Notes: generated by a model from the sequence alone, not told the origin. Shown: positions 26,575 through 36,635, numbered from the stretch's first letter. The stretch is 64,000 nucleotides of DNA from Streptomyces fulvoviolaceus (GCF_000718165.1 NZ_JOEY01000010.1:124001-188000); one strand, 5' to 3'. Made by a program: numbers and translations.

Positions 26575-29379
26575 TCACGAACGCGGGAGGAGCCCCGCGA
26601 GTCGGCCTTCCATCGCGGCCAGGGCCAGGTCCAGCCGTGAGCGGCAGCCGGTCTTCGCGAACACCTGGGTGAGGTTGTTCTCGACGGTCTTCTCACTCAC
26701 CTGGAGTTCCCGCGCGATCTGCCGGTTGGTCAGGCCCCGCCCCACCAGGGCGGTGATGCGCCCTTCCAGGCCGGAGAGGGCGGCGGGGTACTTGCCACCC
26801 CTGTCGTCGCGGGTCGTCAGGGTCACACCGGTCGCCCGCATCGACTCCGTGATCGCCGTCCGATGGAGGCTGTCGCCGAGGCTCCGGGCGATGCCGTAGG
26901 CCTCCTGGTGCCAGGGGAGCGGGTCTTCGGCCAGCAACGCGACGGTCATGCACGCCCGCAGCAGATCGCTCCGCCCGCCGTGCTCGCGCAGGACGTCCAC
27001 GGCTGTGTGCGCGCTGGCGACGTCGCGTTCGGCGAAGGCGCGGATGATGAGCGTGGCCGCCCGCAGCCCCGTTCCGCCCAGTCGGGCGTACCACTGTTCC
27101 GACCGCTCACGCAGCTGGGGCAACAGCACCTGGCGACCGCCCTGCCCCCACTGGGCGAACGCGAGCCGGACGAGCAGCCGGCCGACGCCCACCGCGCTTC
27201 CCTCGCCGGCCTGTTCCATCGGCTCTTCGCAGAAGGCCCGGCCCAGTTCCCGGCAGCGCTCCCCGTCCCCGGTCCGGTAGGCGAGGCCCATGGCGGCCCA
27301 GACGCGCAGTGCGGGGAACGGGCAGTCGTCCCCGGCCAGTTCCAGCCATGCGGCGCTCCGCTCGAAGTCGCCCATGGTCGAGTGCACCTCCGCGGCGACC
27401 AGGCGGACGGCGTGGTGGACGGGGGTGTGGGGCGGGCCCGCGAGTTCGAGTGCGCGGGCCTCGGACGGGATGCCGGCCCAGTTCCCGTCCCGGTAGTCCC
27501 GCATGATGCGGGCGTGGGCCGCCAGCGGGCCGGTGACGGGTTCGCCGTAGTCCGCGGCCCCGAGCACCTGCCGGAAGAGCGCCACCGGATCGAAGCGGTC
27601 GCCGTCGGGGGAACCGCCCGCGGAAGAGCCGCGGACGCGGAGACACCTGAAGGCGGACTCGACCTCGCCCGCCCGGAGCGGTTCCCGTCCGGTGAACCAG
27701 CGGGCGGCGAACTCCAGCGCGCCCCCCACTGTTTCACCGGCCAGAGCCTCGCACACCGGGCCCGGCACCGGACGCCCGGTGTGCACGGCAGCCAGCGCCG
27801 CGTACGCCGCCAGTTCCTGCGCCCGCGGCCGACCGTCACCGCCGGCATACGGCCCTTCGGCGCGCGCCGCGTACGCCGCGAGTTCCTGCGTCCGCGGCCG
27901 ATCGTCGCCGCTGGCACCGGGCCCTTCGGCGCGTACCCCTTCCTCGCGCACCCCCTCCGCCACAGCCTCGGCGAGCCCCTCGTAGTCCCCCGTCCGCACC
28001 AGCAGCGGCAGCAGGGCGGCCAGGGCGCGTGAGTGGGGCGGGTCACCGGGCTCGCAGTGCCGCAGGGCGGCGCGGTACCAGCGGGCGGCCGTGGTGGGGC
28101 ACGTCGGGAGCGCCCGTGCGGCCTCGCGTTCCAGGAGCGGTACGAGGGAGGGCGTGGCCGGCAGCGCGGAGCCGGCGAGCGCGATGTGCTCGGCCGCGGC
28201 CATCGGGTCCGGCGACGGTGTGCGGTCGCCGCGCAGCAGGTGTTCGGCGAGCGCGCGGTGCACCTCGGCCGCCTCGTCCCGGCCCGTGCCGGGCAGTACG
28301 GCGGGGACCAGCGCGGGGCAGTGGATGCGCAGGACGCCGTAGTCGTCGCAGACCAGCGCACCGACGGCGACGAGGCGGTCCACGATGCGGCCGCAGGCGG
28401 CGAGTTCGTGGCCGGTGGCCGCCGCGAAGTCCGGGAGGTCGTCCATGGCGAGGCGGCCCGCCGAGGCGGTCAGCGCGAGCAGCTGCCTGCCGGTGTCACC
28501 GCACTCCGCGACCCTCCGCACCAGGGCGTGGCCGACGGGCAGTGCCGGCTCGGTCGCGGGGTCGCTCAGGCACAGGTGGCCCTGGAACCGTACGAGGCCG
28601 CCTTCGCGGAGCATCGCCTCGAAGGTGTCGAGAACAGTGCCCGGGTTTCCGGCCGGCGGGCCAAGCGCGGCGCGCAGCGCGGGTGCCACGGCCTCGTCCA
28701 GCGGCTCGCGCGCGGCGTCGGCCAGCAGGGCGTCGATCCAGTGGTCCGGCAGGGGGCCGAGGTCGACGACGCGATCCGCGAAGCTGCTCAGCGAACCCGA
28801 ACCCGAACCCGGACTCGGACCCGGCCCCGACCCTGGTCCCGAACTCGACCCCGACCCCGACCCCGATCCCCAACCGGTCCGCCCGCTGCCCCACCCGTCC
28901 TCGCGATACGTCGCCACGACCGTGCAGCCGACGCGCTGGGCGGCGGCCACCATCAGCGCGGGATCGGGGGCGGCGTGCACGTCGTCGATCAGCACGGTGC
29001 CGGGAGCGCTCCCGCCGAGGTGTGCGAAAAGCCGTACCAGTTCGGTGAAGAGGGCGGCTCGCGCGCGGGCCGAGCCGTAACTCTCCGGTCGGCACAGCCG
29101 GTTCACCGCGGCCATCGCGTCGGCCGGCGGGGAATCCCCGAGGTCGGGAAAGGAATTCCGGAACGCTTTCAGCACCGCACACGCGCCGAACAGGTCCCAC
29201 CGTGGAATGGCGGCGGAACAGCGAATCCGTACGATCCTGGGGCAGCGGGTGCGCCAGGTGCGGTGGACTTCCTTCAGCAGGGTTGTTTTCCCCATACCGG
29301 ACTGTCCGCGGACGAGGAGCAGCACCGCGCGCCCGGACACCTCGTCGACGGCCGACAGTTCGGCCTCTCTGCCGTACAC
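26575..29379 (-). CDS. Large LuxR-family (LAL) transcriptional regulator
   Basis: 934 aa from GTG 29379 (GAAGGGAAGGGGG upstream; TTG 29415 is a longer alternative). The N-terminal AAA ATPase has Walker A GQSGMGKTT (~25-33) and Walker B TVLIDDVH. A Gly/Ser/Pro linker near residue 170 and a long helical-repeat middle follow. The C-terminal LuxR domain is GLTNRQIARELQVSEKTVENNL. An ATP-dependent activator typical of secondary-metabolism loci. A 23-residue segment is tandemly duplicated in the middle. It is divergent from a second large LuxR regulator with only 85 bp between starts. Confidence 0.93.
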   Translation of the reverse strand: MYGREAELSAVDEVSGRAVLLLVRGQSGMGKTTLLKEVHRTWRTRCPRIVRIRCSAAIPRWDLFGACAVLKAFRNSFPDLGDSPPADAMAAVNRLCRPESYGSARARAALFTELVRLFAHLGGSAPGTVLIDDVHAAPDPALMVAAAQRVGCTVVATYREDGWGSGRTGWGSGSGSGSSSGPGSGPGPSPGSGSGSLSSFADRVVDLGPLPDHWIDALLADAAREPLDEAVAPALRAALGPPAGNPGTVLDTFEAMLREGGLVRFQGHLCLSDPATEPALPVGHALVRRVAECGDTGRQLLALTASAGRLAMDDLPDFAAATGHELAACGRIVDRLVAVGALVCDDYGVLRIHCPALVPAVLPGTGRDEAAEVHRALAEHLLRGDRTPSPDPMAAAEHIALAGSALPATPSLVPLLEREAARALPTCPTTAARWYRAALRHCEPGDPPHSRALAALLPLLVRTGDYEGLAEAVAEGVREEGVRAEGPGASGDDRPRTQELAAYAARAEGPYAGGDGRPRAQELAAYAALAAVHTGRPVPGPVCEALAGETVGGALEFAARWFTGREPLRAGEVESAFRCLRVRGSSAGGSPDGDRFDPVALFRQVLGAADYGEPVTGPLAAHARIMRDYRDGNWAGIPSEARALELAGPPHTPVHHAVRLVAAEVHSTMGDFERSAAWLELAGDDCPFPALRVWAAMGLAYRTGDGERCRELGRAFCEEPMEQAGEGSAVGVGRLLVRLAFAQWGQGGRQVLLPQLRERSEQWYARLGGTGLRAATLIIRAFAERDVASAHTAVDVLREHGGRSDLLRACMTVALLAEDPLPWHQEAYGIARSLGDSLHRTAITESMRATGVTLTTRDDRGGKYPAALSGLEGRITALVGRGLTNRQIARELQVSEKTVENNLTQVFAKTGCRSRLDLALAAMEGRLAGLLPRS
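27796..27933. repeat. 69-bp in-frame tandem duplication inside the LAL gene
   Basis: Two near-identical 69-bp copies (27796-27864 and 27865-27933) encode a repeated 23-residue segment containing RPR.QELAAYAA. The length keeps the frame, so the duplication is tolerated. Confidence 0.9.
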
Positions 29380-29464
29380 GGCTCGGCCCCCTTCCCTTCG
29401 CTCCTCGCTGCACAAGGACGCGGCCGGTTAGCATCTGGTTGACCCCGTGACCCAGCGAGGATTC

Positions 29465-32140
29465 ATGCACACAGGGCATAGCCTCCCGCCTTACGAACGC
29501 GTCGCCGTCGAAACGCTGACAGCGGTCCACACGGCCGGATCCCCGAAACTCGTCGTGGTGAGCGGTCCTTCCGCCATCGAACTCGGGGCCGTTCTCGATG
29601 AATTGTCGTCATCCGACAGGAGTTTCCGGGAGGAGGCCATCGGCGCGCCCCCGGAAACGGTGCGCATTTCCTTCGGTGATTCTTCACGCAAAATTCCCGT
29701 GCTCGACAGGTTGTTCCGACGCGCGGGCGCCGGTGCCCGCGAGAAACGGCCGACGGTCCTGGTGCTCAGGCATCTCCAGCACCTGTCCCCGGACGAACTG
29801 TTCCTGCTGGAGGACGTGATTCGGCAGCTGGACGGGACGGACACGCGCTGCGTGTGCACCGTCACGCTGCCCGTGCCCCGGGCGTCCCGCGCCGCGTTCA
29901 CCGAGGTGTTCGACCGGCTGCGGCAGGACGGTCTGGTCCACCACGTGAACCTGCGCCCGCTGTCGCCGCGCCGGCTCGGCGCCGTGATCACCGCCGAGAT
30001 GGAGGCCAGGGCCGAGCCGGCGCTGGTCGACTGGCTGTGGAGCCTCACCCGGGGCTGGCCCGCCGCGGCCCGCGCGGTGCTCCGGACCGCCCGGGACCAG
30101 GGCCACGTGAGGGTGGTCGACCGGCACGCCCAACTAGTGAGCGGCGGCTCCGGACGCTGTCCGTCCGGCATCGGCGAACTGGTGCTGCCCGTCCGGGAGT
30201 CGGACGGCCCGGTCTGGGAGGCCGCCAAGGCGGTGGCCGTCCTCGGCCCGCTCGGCGAGGCCGTGCCACGGCTCACGGCCGAGACCCTCTCCGTCACCGA
30301 GCGGGAAGCCCGGGACCTGCTCGCGCGGCTGGCGGACGCGGGCGTACTGCGCTATCGCCGGTCGGACTCCGCCTGGGTGTACCGGCTGCCGCTGGCCGGG
30401 GCCGCCGTCGGGGTGTCGCTCGGCCCCTACGAGCGGCGGAGCCTGGCCCGGATCGCCGTGTCCGCGCTGTGGCAGGGCACCGCGCGCTGCGCCGATCCCT
30501 CCTACCTTCCCGAGCAGCTCGCGGCCGCGGGGCGGCTGGTGGACCCCGAGCGCGCGAGGACCGAACTGCGGGCCGCCGCCGAGCGGTTGGCGCACCAGGG
30601 CGGCGACGCGTACGACGACCACCGCGCCGTACGGTGGCTGCGAGTGGCCGCCGATCTGACCACGGACCCGGTGGAGCGGCCCCGCCTGCTGCTGGAGCAC
30701 GCCCAGATCTGTCTGGCGCAGGGCAGGGCCGAGGAGGGTCTGCACTCCTTGCGGCTCGTACTGCGGGCCCACCGCGATCACCTGCGCCCGCACCAGTTGC
30801 TCGACGTCTGCTTCGCGCACATGGCCGCCCTGTACCGGGCCGGCGAACTCACCGCCCTCGAAAAGATCGCGGCCGACGGCACGCTTCAGCACCACGGCCC
30901 GGCCGGGCCGTTGGAGCGTGCCCTCACCCGCGGGTGCGCCCTGTTGCTGCTCGGCCGCTGGCGTGAGGTCCGTGAGGTGCTGGCGGCGGTCCGGCGGGAC
31001 GACAGGAGCGGGCTGGTCGAGTGGAAGGCCGAATTCCTGGCCGCCACCGCGGAGTTGTGGCTGGGCGTCGCGGACGGGACGGACCGCAGCAGGGCCACCC
31101 TGCCCGCCCGTCACCGTGCGGGAGAGGCGACGGCCGCCGAGGTGCACTCGCGGGTCGGCGAGCTGCTGACGCTGGGTGAGATCCGCCGAGCCGAACAACT
31201 CCTCGCCGACACGGGGCGAAGTCCCGGGCAACTGGGCCTGCCCAGCCGGATGCTCATCGCACTCCACCGGGGGCGTCCGCGGGAGGCGATGGACCTGGCG
31301 CGCAGGAGTGCCGTCACCGGCGTGCACACCTGCGACGCCGTCCAGAGCGCGATGTACCACCACGCGGCGGTCCAGCTGGTGTGCGGCGGCAGGCTCACGC
31401 GCGCGAGCGAACTCCTCGCGCTGGCCCGGGCCAGGCAGCCGATGCTGCCTCATCTGCTCGATTCCGCACAGGCGTTGTGCGACCTGGTCCACGGAGATGC
31501 CGAACAGGCGCGGTCGCTGCTGCGGGCGGCCGTGCGTCGCGCCGAGTCGGACGGTGTGGTGGCGGGGACCGACCTGCTGTGGCTGCGGGTGGCCGATGCC
31601 GCGATGCACGTCGGCCGGTCGGAGGTCCTCGAAGAGTGCCTGGCGAAGGTCGAGGTGGTCGCCCGCAGACTGGGCACCGAGCGGGCCGAGATGACCCGCC
31701 TCGTCCTGCACGCGGCCGTGCACAACGACCAGGGCGCCGCGCGGGCGGCAAGGCGACTGGCCCGGCAGCGGCAGCAGCCGCTGGAGGAGAGCGCCGTACT
31801 GGCTCACCTGATCCGCTACGGCATGGGCGATCCGGCGATGATGCGGGACACGTACGCCATGCTCGGCGAACTCGACGCGCTGATGCCCCGGTTCTGGCTG
31901 CGTTCCCTCATGCGCACGCACGGAGTGGCGGTGCCGGGGCGGCAGACGACCGCGGCGGAGAACGAGCGCCTGCTCGCCGTACTCGTCTCCGAGGGCCTCA
32001 CCAACAGGCAGATCGCCAAGATCCTCCGCACCAGCGAGAAGAGCGTCGAGGGACGCCTGTCGAGACTCTTCTCCCGCACGGGCCACGGCTCACGCGTCGA
32101 ACTCGCCATGGCGATGCTCACCGGCCGACTCCGCTGGTGA
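29465..32140 (+). CDS. LAL-like LuxR regulator with degenerate ATPase
   Basis: 891 aa from ATG 29465 (GAGGA 6 nt upstream; GTG 29447 is an alternative). Overall layout matches the divergent regulator, but the P-loop position reads SGPSAIELGA without GK[ST], and the Walker B strand reads VLVLRHLQH without acidic residues. The C-terminal LuxR helix-turn-helix is intact (GLTNRQIAKILRTSEKSVEGRL). It probably does not hydrolyse ATP and may regulate as a partner of, or in opposition to, the intact regulator. The nearby SnoaL/SDR/dehydrogenase/exporter operon is the likeliest target of the pair. Confidence 0.9.
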   Translation: MHTGHSLPPYERVAVETLTAVHTAGSPKLVVVSGPSAIELGAVLDELSSSDRSFREEAIGAPPETVRISFGDSSRKIPVLDRLFRRAGAGAREKRPTVLVLRHLQHLSPDELFLLEDVIRQLDGTDTRCVCTVTLPVPRASRAAFTEVFDRLRQDGLVHHVNLRPLSPRRLGAVITAEMEARAEPALVDWLWSLTRGWPAAARAVLRTARDQGHVRVVDRHAQLVSGGSGRCPSGIGELVLPVRESDGPVWEAAKAVAVLGPLGEAVPRLTAETLSVTEREARDLLARLADAGVLRYRRSDSAWVYRLPLAGAAVGVSLGPYERRSLARIAVSALWQGTARCADPSYLPEQLAAAGRLVDPERARTELRAAAERLAHQGGDAYDDHRAVRWLRVAADLTTDPVERPRLLLEHAQICLAQGRAEEGLHSLRLVLRAHRDHLRPHQLLDVCFAHMAALYRAGELTALEKIAADGTLQHHGPAGPLERALTRGCALLLLGRWREVREVLAAVRRDDRSGLVEWKAEFLAATAELWLGVADGTDRSRATLPARHRAGEATAAEVHSRVGELLTLGEIRRAEQLLADTGRSPGQLGLPSRMLIALHRGRPREAMDLARRSAVTGVHTCDAVQSAMYHHAAVQLVCGGRLTRASELLALARARQPMLPHLLDSAQALCDLVHGDAEQARSLLRAAVRRAESDGVVAGTDLLWLRVADAAMHVGRSEVLEECLAKVEVVARRLGTERAEMTRLVLHAAVHNDQGAARAARRLARQRQQPLEESAVLAHLIRYGMGDPAMMRDTYAMLGELDALMPRFWLRSLMRTHGVAVPGRQTTAAENERLLAVLVSEGLTNRQIAKILRTSEKSVEGRLSRLFSRTGHGSRVELAMAMLTGRLRW

Positions 32141-32252
32141 GCACGTCTACTGCGCATGCAGTAGCGGCGTACCGGCGGCCACACGAAGACGGGCGGGGGC
32201 CGGGCGGACAGCCTGGAAGGGTTCCCCGAGTTCGGATGTGGAGACCCTTCCT

Positions 32253-34526
32253 GTGGCTGTCTTTCTTGATCGACTGGGCCGGCTGGCCTTCCGGAGGCGC
32301 CGGCGCGTCCTCTTGATGTGGGTGGTGGCGCTCGTCGCCGCGGGAACGGCGTCGGTCCTGGCGCCGGCCGCACCGGACGGCTCCTACTCGATGCCGGGGA
32401 CGGAGTCGCAGCGGGCGTTCGACCTGATCGAGCAGCGCTTCCCGGGCGTGAGCGTCGGCGGCAGCGCCGAGGGTGCGAGCGCGAAGGTCGTGTTCGTGGC
32501 GCCCGACGGGCAGAAGGTGACCGACCAGCGGAACCGGTCGGTCATCGGTGAGGTCGTGGGCCGGGTCGGCAAGGTCGATCAGGTCGTCCGGGCGGCCGAT
32601 CCGTTCCAGGCGGACGCGGTGAGCGGGGACGGGTCGACGGCGTATGCGACGGTCACGTTCGAGGTGAAGGCGAAGGACGTCAGCGACGCCGCGAAGCAGG
32701 CGCTGGAAAAGGCCGTCGAAGAGGGCCGGGACGCGGGGCTGACGGTCGAGGTCGGCGGTTCCGTCCTGGCCTCCCAACCCTCGGGCGGCGTGACCGAGTT
32801 GGTCGGCGTCGTGGTGGCCGCCGTCGTCCTGCTGATCACGTTCGCCTCGCTTGCCGCGGCCGGGCTGCCGCTGCTGACCGCGCTCATCGGTGTCGGGATC
32901 GGCACCGCGACCATCCTCGCCCTGAGCAGTGCGCTGGGACTGTCCAGCGCCACCAGCACGCTGGCGCTGATGCTGGGGCTGGCCGTCGGAATCGACTACG
33001 CGATGTTCATCGTCTCCCGCTACCGGGAGGAACGCGCCCGGGGCCTCGCCCCGGAGGGCGCGGCGGGCGTGGCCGTGGGCACGGCCGGGTCGTCGGTGGT
33101 GTTCGCGGGCCTGACCGTCGTGATCGGTCTGGCCGGGCTGTCGGTCGTGGGCATCCCGACGCTGACCCAGATGGGACTGGCCGCGGCCGGCACCGTGGCC
33201 CTGTCGGTGCTGGTCGCGGTGACCCTGATCCCGGCCATGCTCGGCGTCTTTCCCCGCGCCGTCCTGGCGCGCTCGGCACGCCGGGCCGCACGCGCCGATG
33301 CGCGTCCTGTTCCCGGCCGGCCGAACATGGGCAGCCGGTGGGCCGGCCTGGTCGTCCGCCGGTCGCTGCCCGTGCTGCTGGTGGCGGTGGCGGCCCTGGG
33401 CGTGATCGCCCTGCCCGCAGCGAAGTTGCACCTGGGGACGGCGGGTGACGAGTCCAAGCCGACCTCGACCACCGAGCGCCGCGCGTACGACGACCTGGCC
33501 AAGGGCTTCGGCCCCGGCTTCAACGGTCCGCTGACCATCGTCGTGGACGCCAAGTCGGCGAAGGACCCCAAGGCCGCCGTGAAAGCGACTGCCCGGGAGA
33601 TCGGCGCCGTCGACGGGGTCGTGTCCGTCTCGGCGGCGAGCTTCAACAAGGCGGGAGACACGGCGATCTTCACCGCCACACCGACCACCGCCCCCGACGA
33701 CGAGCGGACCATCGACCTGATCCACACCCTGCGCGGCGACCGCCCGGCGATCGAGAAGGCCACCGACGCGACGTTCATGGTCAGCGGGAGCACGGCGGGC
33801 AACATCGACAGTGACCAGAAGGTCCAGGGCGCCCTGGTGCCCTACCTCGGGCTCGTGGTGGGCCTGGCGTTCCTGCTCCTGCTGATCGTGTTCCGCTCGG
33901 TGCTGGTTCCGCTCAAGGCGGCCCTGGGATTCCTGCTGTCGGTGCTCGCGGCCCTGGGTGCGGTCGTCGTCGTCTTCCAGTGGGGATGGCTCGCCGGCCT
34001 GCTGGGTGTGGACCAGACCGGCCCGGTCATGAACACCATGCCGATCGTCATGGTCGGTATCGTCTTCGGCCTCGCCATGGACTACGAGGTCTTCCTCGTC
34101 ACCCGCATCCGGGAAGCCCACCTCCAGGGAGAACGTCCGGGCCAGGCGATCGTCTCCGGCTTCCGCCACAGTGCCCGAGTGGTGGTCGCCGCCGCCGTGA
34201 TCATGATCTCGGTGTTCTCCGGGTTCATCGGGGTCGGTGAAACGCTGATCAAGATGATCGGGTTCGGTATGGCCATCGCCGTGCTGTTCGACGCGTTCGT
34301 CGTACGGATGACGATCGTGCCCGCCGTCCTCGCGCTGCTGGGCGAGCGCGCCTGGACGATGCCCCACTGGCTGGAGCGGATAGTGCCCCACGTCGACGTC
34401 GAGGGCCACGCCCTGACCCGCGACACGGTCGGCACGGCCGACACGGCCGACACGGCCGAAACCGCCGAACCGACCGACACCGCGACGGCTGACGAGGCGG
34501 AGCGACGGGACGTCCCTGTCCGCTGA
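32253..34526 (+). CDS. MMPL-family RND transporter
   Basis: 757 aa from GTG 32253, chosen because family members start near FLxRLGRLAFRRR and GGAG lies 9 nt upstream; GTG 32238 is the alternative. Twelve membrane helices in two halves, each with a large outside loop after its first helix. Motifs GLAVGIDYAMFIVSRYREE and GLAMDYEVFLVTRIREA carry the Asp-Tyr pairs of proton-driven MMPL transporters. The C-terminal tail is a TAD/TAE low-complexity repeat. Exports lipids or lipophilic molecules. Followed by a NarL-type two-component system. Confidence 0.92.
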   Translation: MAVFLDRLGRLAFRRRRRVLLMWVVALVAAGTASVLAPAAPDGSYSMPGTESQRAFDLIEQRFPGVSVGGSAEGASAKVVFVAPDGQKVTDQRNRSVIGEVVGRVGKVDQVVRAADPFQADAVSGDGSTAYATVTFEVKAKDVSDAAKQALEKAVEEGRDAGLTVEVGGSVLASQPSGGVTELVGVVVAAVVLLITFASLAAAGLPLLTALIGVGIGTATILALSSALGLSSATSTLALMLGLAVGIDYAMFIVSRYREERARGLAPEGAAGVAVGTAGSSVVFAGLTVVIGLAGLSVVGIPTLTQMGLAAAGTVALSVLVAVTLIPAMLGVFPRAVLARSARRAARADARPVPGRPNMGSRWAGLVVRRSLPVLLVAVAALGVIALPAAKLHLGTAGDESKPTSTTERRAYDDLAKGFGPGFNGPLTIVVDAKSAKDPKAAVKATAREIGAVDGVVSVSAASFNKAGDTAIFTATPTTAPDDERTIDLIHTLRGDRPAIEKATDATFMVSGSTAGNIDSDQKVQGALVPYLGLVVGLAFLLLLIVFRSVLVPLKAALGFLLSVLAALGAVVVVFQWGWLAGLLGVDQTGPVMNTMPIVMVGIVFGLAMDYEVFLVTRIREAHLQGERPGQAIVSGFRHSARVVVAAAVIMISVFSGFIGVGETLIKMIGFGMAIAVLFDAFVVRMTIVPAVLALLGERAWTMPHWLERIVPHVDVEGHALTRDTVGTADTADTAETAEPTDTATADEAERRDVPVR

Positions 34527-34697
34527 GCGGCCTAGGGGAAGTCGGGTGCGCGACCGGCCCCCCACCGGCCCCCGGCAGACGAACCGCATATCCGGCGGAG
34601 CGCTTGGTGGCAGCCTGAAGGGGCCGCCCCGCGAGCGCTCCGCCGGGCCGTCGGCCACCATGATCAGCACATCCGAGAGGAAGCACCAGGAAGCACG

Positions 34698-35900
34698 ATG
34701 ACCACCACCTGGCAGCACTACCCGCGCAACCATCCCCGCACGGTCGACTCCGCGGTGGCCCTGCTGCTGTTCGCCGTGGCCTTCCCCGGCAGCATGTACG
34801 GCGTCTCCGACATGGCCGCCCCTGCCCGGTGGTGGCCCTGCGTGCTGCTGGCCGGCCTCTCCTGCGCCGCGCTGCTGTGGCGCCGTACCCGCCCCCTCCC
34901 CGTGACTGCCGTCGCGGTCCTGTGTGCCGCCGGAATGGCCCTGGCCGGCTATGTGATGACCGCTCTGCTGCTGGCGCCCCTCATGGTCGCCCTGTACTCG
35001 CTGGCCGCGCACACCGCACGCACCATGACCTGGAACGTCACCCTCGCCGCCGTGGTCCTGGTCGCCGGCGCCGCCCTGATCGCCGAGCCCGCCGGGGACG
35101 CGCTGGCCCTCAACGTGATCGGCCCCGTCGCCTGGCTGCTGCTGCCGGCCGCCCTGGGCTCCACGGCCCGCTTCCGCAGGGCGTACCTGGAGTCGGTGCA
35201 CGCCCGTGCCGAGTACGCCGAACGGACCCGGGAGGAGGAGGCCCGGCACCGCGTGGCCGAGGAACGCATGCGCATCGCCCGCGAACTCCACGACGTCTCC
35301 GCGCACCACCTCGCCCTGGCCAACGCCCAGGCCACCACCGCCGCTCTTCTCATCCGCAGCCACCCGGCCCAGGCCGAGAAGATGGTCAACGCCCTCGGTG
35401 ACACGACCGCCGCGGCCCTGCGCGAGATGAAGGCCACCGTCGGACTCCTGCGCCGAAGCGACGCCTCCGAGGACTCGCTGCAGCCCGCCCCGGGCCTGGC
35501 CCAGCTCCCCGGCCTGGTCGCCGCGCACACGGCCGCCGGACTCACCGTCACCCTCACCACCCACGGCCTGCCGCAGCCGCTGTCCCCCGGAGCGGACCTC
35601 ACCGCCTACCGCATCGTGCAGGAGGCGCTGGCCAACGTGGCGAAGCACGCACACACCAGCACCGCGGAAGTGGACCTCACCTACACCCACGACCGGCTGG
35701 CCATCACCATCACCGACCACGGAACCGGACCCGCCACCGCATCCGATTCCGAGAGCGGCTACGGCCTCATCGGCATGCGCGAACGCGCGCTGTCCATCGG
35801 CGGCCAACTCCGCGCCGGGCACCGCCCCACCGGCGGCTTCGAGGTCAGCACCGAACTCCCCCTCCACCCCTACGCGCCCGCCGAGGACAGCACCCCATGA
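34698..35900 (+). CDS. NarL-type sensor histidine kinase
   Basis: 400 aa. Four to five N-terminal membrane helices (~15-165) with little outside loop, a short coil, then HisKA_3 with phospho-acceptor His in IARELHDVSAHHL. The HATPase domain has N-box RIVQEALANVAKHA, G1 DHGTGP and G2 GYGLIGM. Sensing is probably intramembrane. Stop and start overlap with the regulator gene (ATGA). Directly downstream of the MMPL transporter gene, so a transporter-linked stress response is plausible. Confidence 0.92.
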   Translation: MTTTWQHYPRNHPRTVDSAVALLLFAVAFPGSMYGVSDMAAPARWWPCVLLAGLSCAALLWRRTRPLPVTAVAVLCAAGMALAGYVMTALLLAPLMVALYSLAAHTARTMTWNVTLAAVVLVAGAALIAEPAGDALALNVIGPVAWLLLPAALGSTARFRRAYLESVHARAEYAERTREEEARHRVAEERMRIARELHDVSAHHLALANAQATTAALLIRSHPAQAEKMVNALGDTTAAALREMKATVGLLRRSDASEDSLQPAPGLAQLPGLVAAHTAAGLTVTLTTHGLPQPLSPGADLTAYRIVQEALANVAKHAHTSTAEVDLTYTHDRLAITITDHGTGPATASDSESGYGLIGMRERALSIGGQLRAGHRPTGGFEVSTELPLHPYAPAEDSTP

Positions 35901-36577
35901 CCATCCGCGTCCTGCTCGCCGACGACCAGGCCCTGCTGCGCGAGACCTTCCGGATTCTCGTCGACTCCCGCCCCGACATGGAGGTGGTCGGCGAAGCCGC
36001 CGACGGCGACGAAGCGGTCGCCCTCACCCGCGCCCACCGCCCCGACATCGTCGTCATGGACATCCGAATGCCCGGCACCGACGGCCTGACCGCCACCGCC
36101 ACGATCTGCGCCGACCCCGCCCTGTCGGGCACCCGCGTCCTCATCCTCACCACCTTCGAGACCGAGGAACACGTCGCCAAGGCCCTGCACGCCGGGGCCA
36201 GCGGCTTCCTGGGCAAGGACGTCGGCGCCGAGGGACTCGTCGCCGGCATCCGCACCGTCGTAGGCGGCGACGCCCTTCTCTCCCCCCAGGCCACCCGAAA
36301 CCTCATCACCCGCTTCCTCACCGCCCCCCAGCCGGGCACCCACCCCGCGGCCCGGAAGAGCCTGGCCGATCTCACCGACCGCGAACGCGAAGTCATGGCC
36401 ATGGCCGCCGAGGGACTCACCAACGCCGAGATCGCGGAGAGGCTGTACCTCAGCCCCCTGACCGTACGCACCCACATCCACCACGCCATGGCGAAACTCC
36501 ACGCCCGCGACCGGGCCCAACTCGTCGTCATCGCCTACCAGACCGGCCTCGTCCAGCCGAACCCGCCGAGGCCCTGA
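35897..36577 (+). CDS. NarL/LuxR-family response regulator
   Basis: 226 aa. Receiver: VLLADDQALL, phospho-acceptor Asp in IVVMDIRMPG, Thr in ILTTFE and Lys in FLGKDV. The LuxR helix-turn-helix is at ~160-215 (GLTNAEIAERLYLSPLTVRTHI). Cognate to the preceding kinase by overlap. A hairpin follows the stop codon. Confidence 0.93.
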   Translation: MTIRVLLADDQALLRETFRILVDSRPDMEVVGEAADGDEAVALTRAHRPDIVVMDIRMPGTDGLTATATICADPALSGTRVLILTTFETEEHVAKALHAGASGFLGKDVGAEGLVAGIRTVVGGDALLSPQATRNLITRFLTAPQPGTHPAARKSLADLTDREREVMAMAAEGLTNAEIAERLYLSPLTVRTHIHHAMAKLHARDRAQLVVIAYQTGLVQPNPPRP

Positions 36578-36587
36578 CCCGACACGA

Positions 36588-36621
36588 CGAGGGCTGCCCG
36601 GCCACGGCCGGACAGCCCTCG
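36588..36621. terminator. Bidirectional terminator between convergent genes
   Basis: A 16-bp stem with one mismatch (36588-36603 with 36606-36621), 11 nt after the response-regulator stop and 15 nt before the end of the facing BNR-repeat gene. Confidence 0.75.
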
Positions 36622-36635
36622 CGACAAGGCTGCCG

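Noticed and set aside
32118..35867. A 1249-codon minus-strand open frame across the MMPL transporter and kinase genes
   Set aside because: Shadow of the two real plus-strand genes, which have complete functional motifs.
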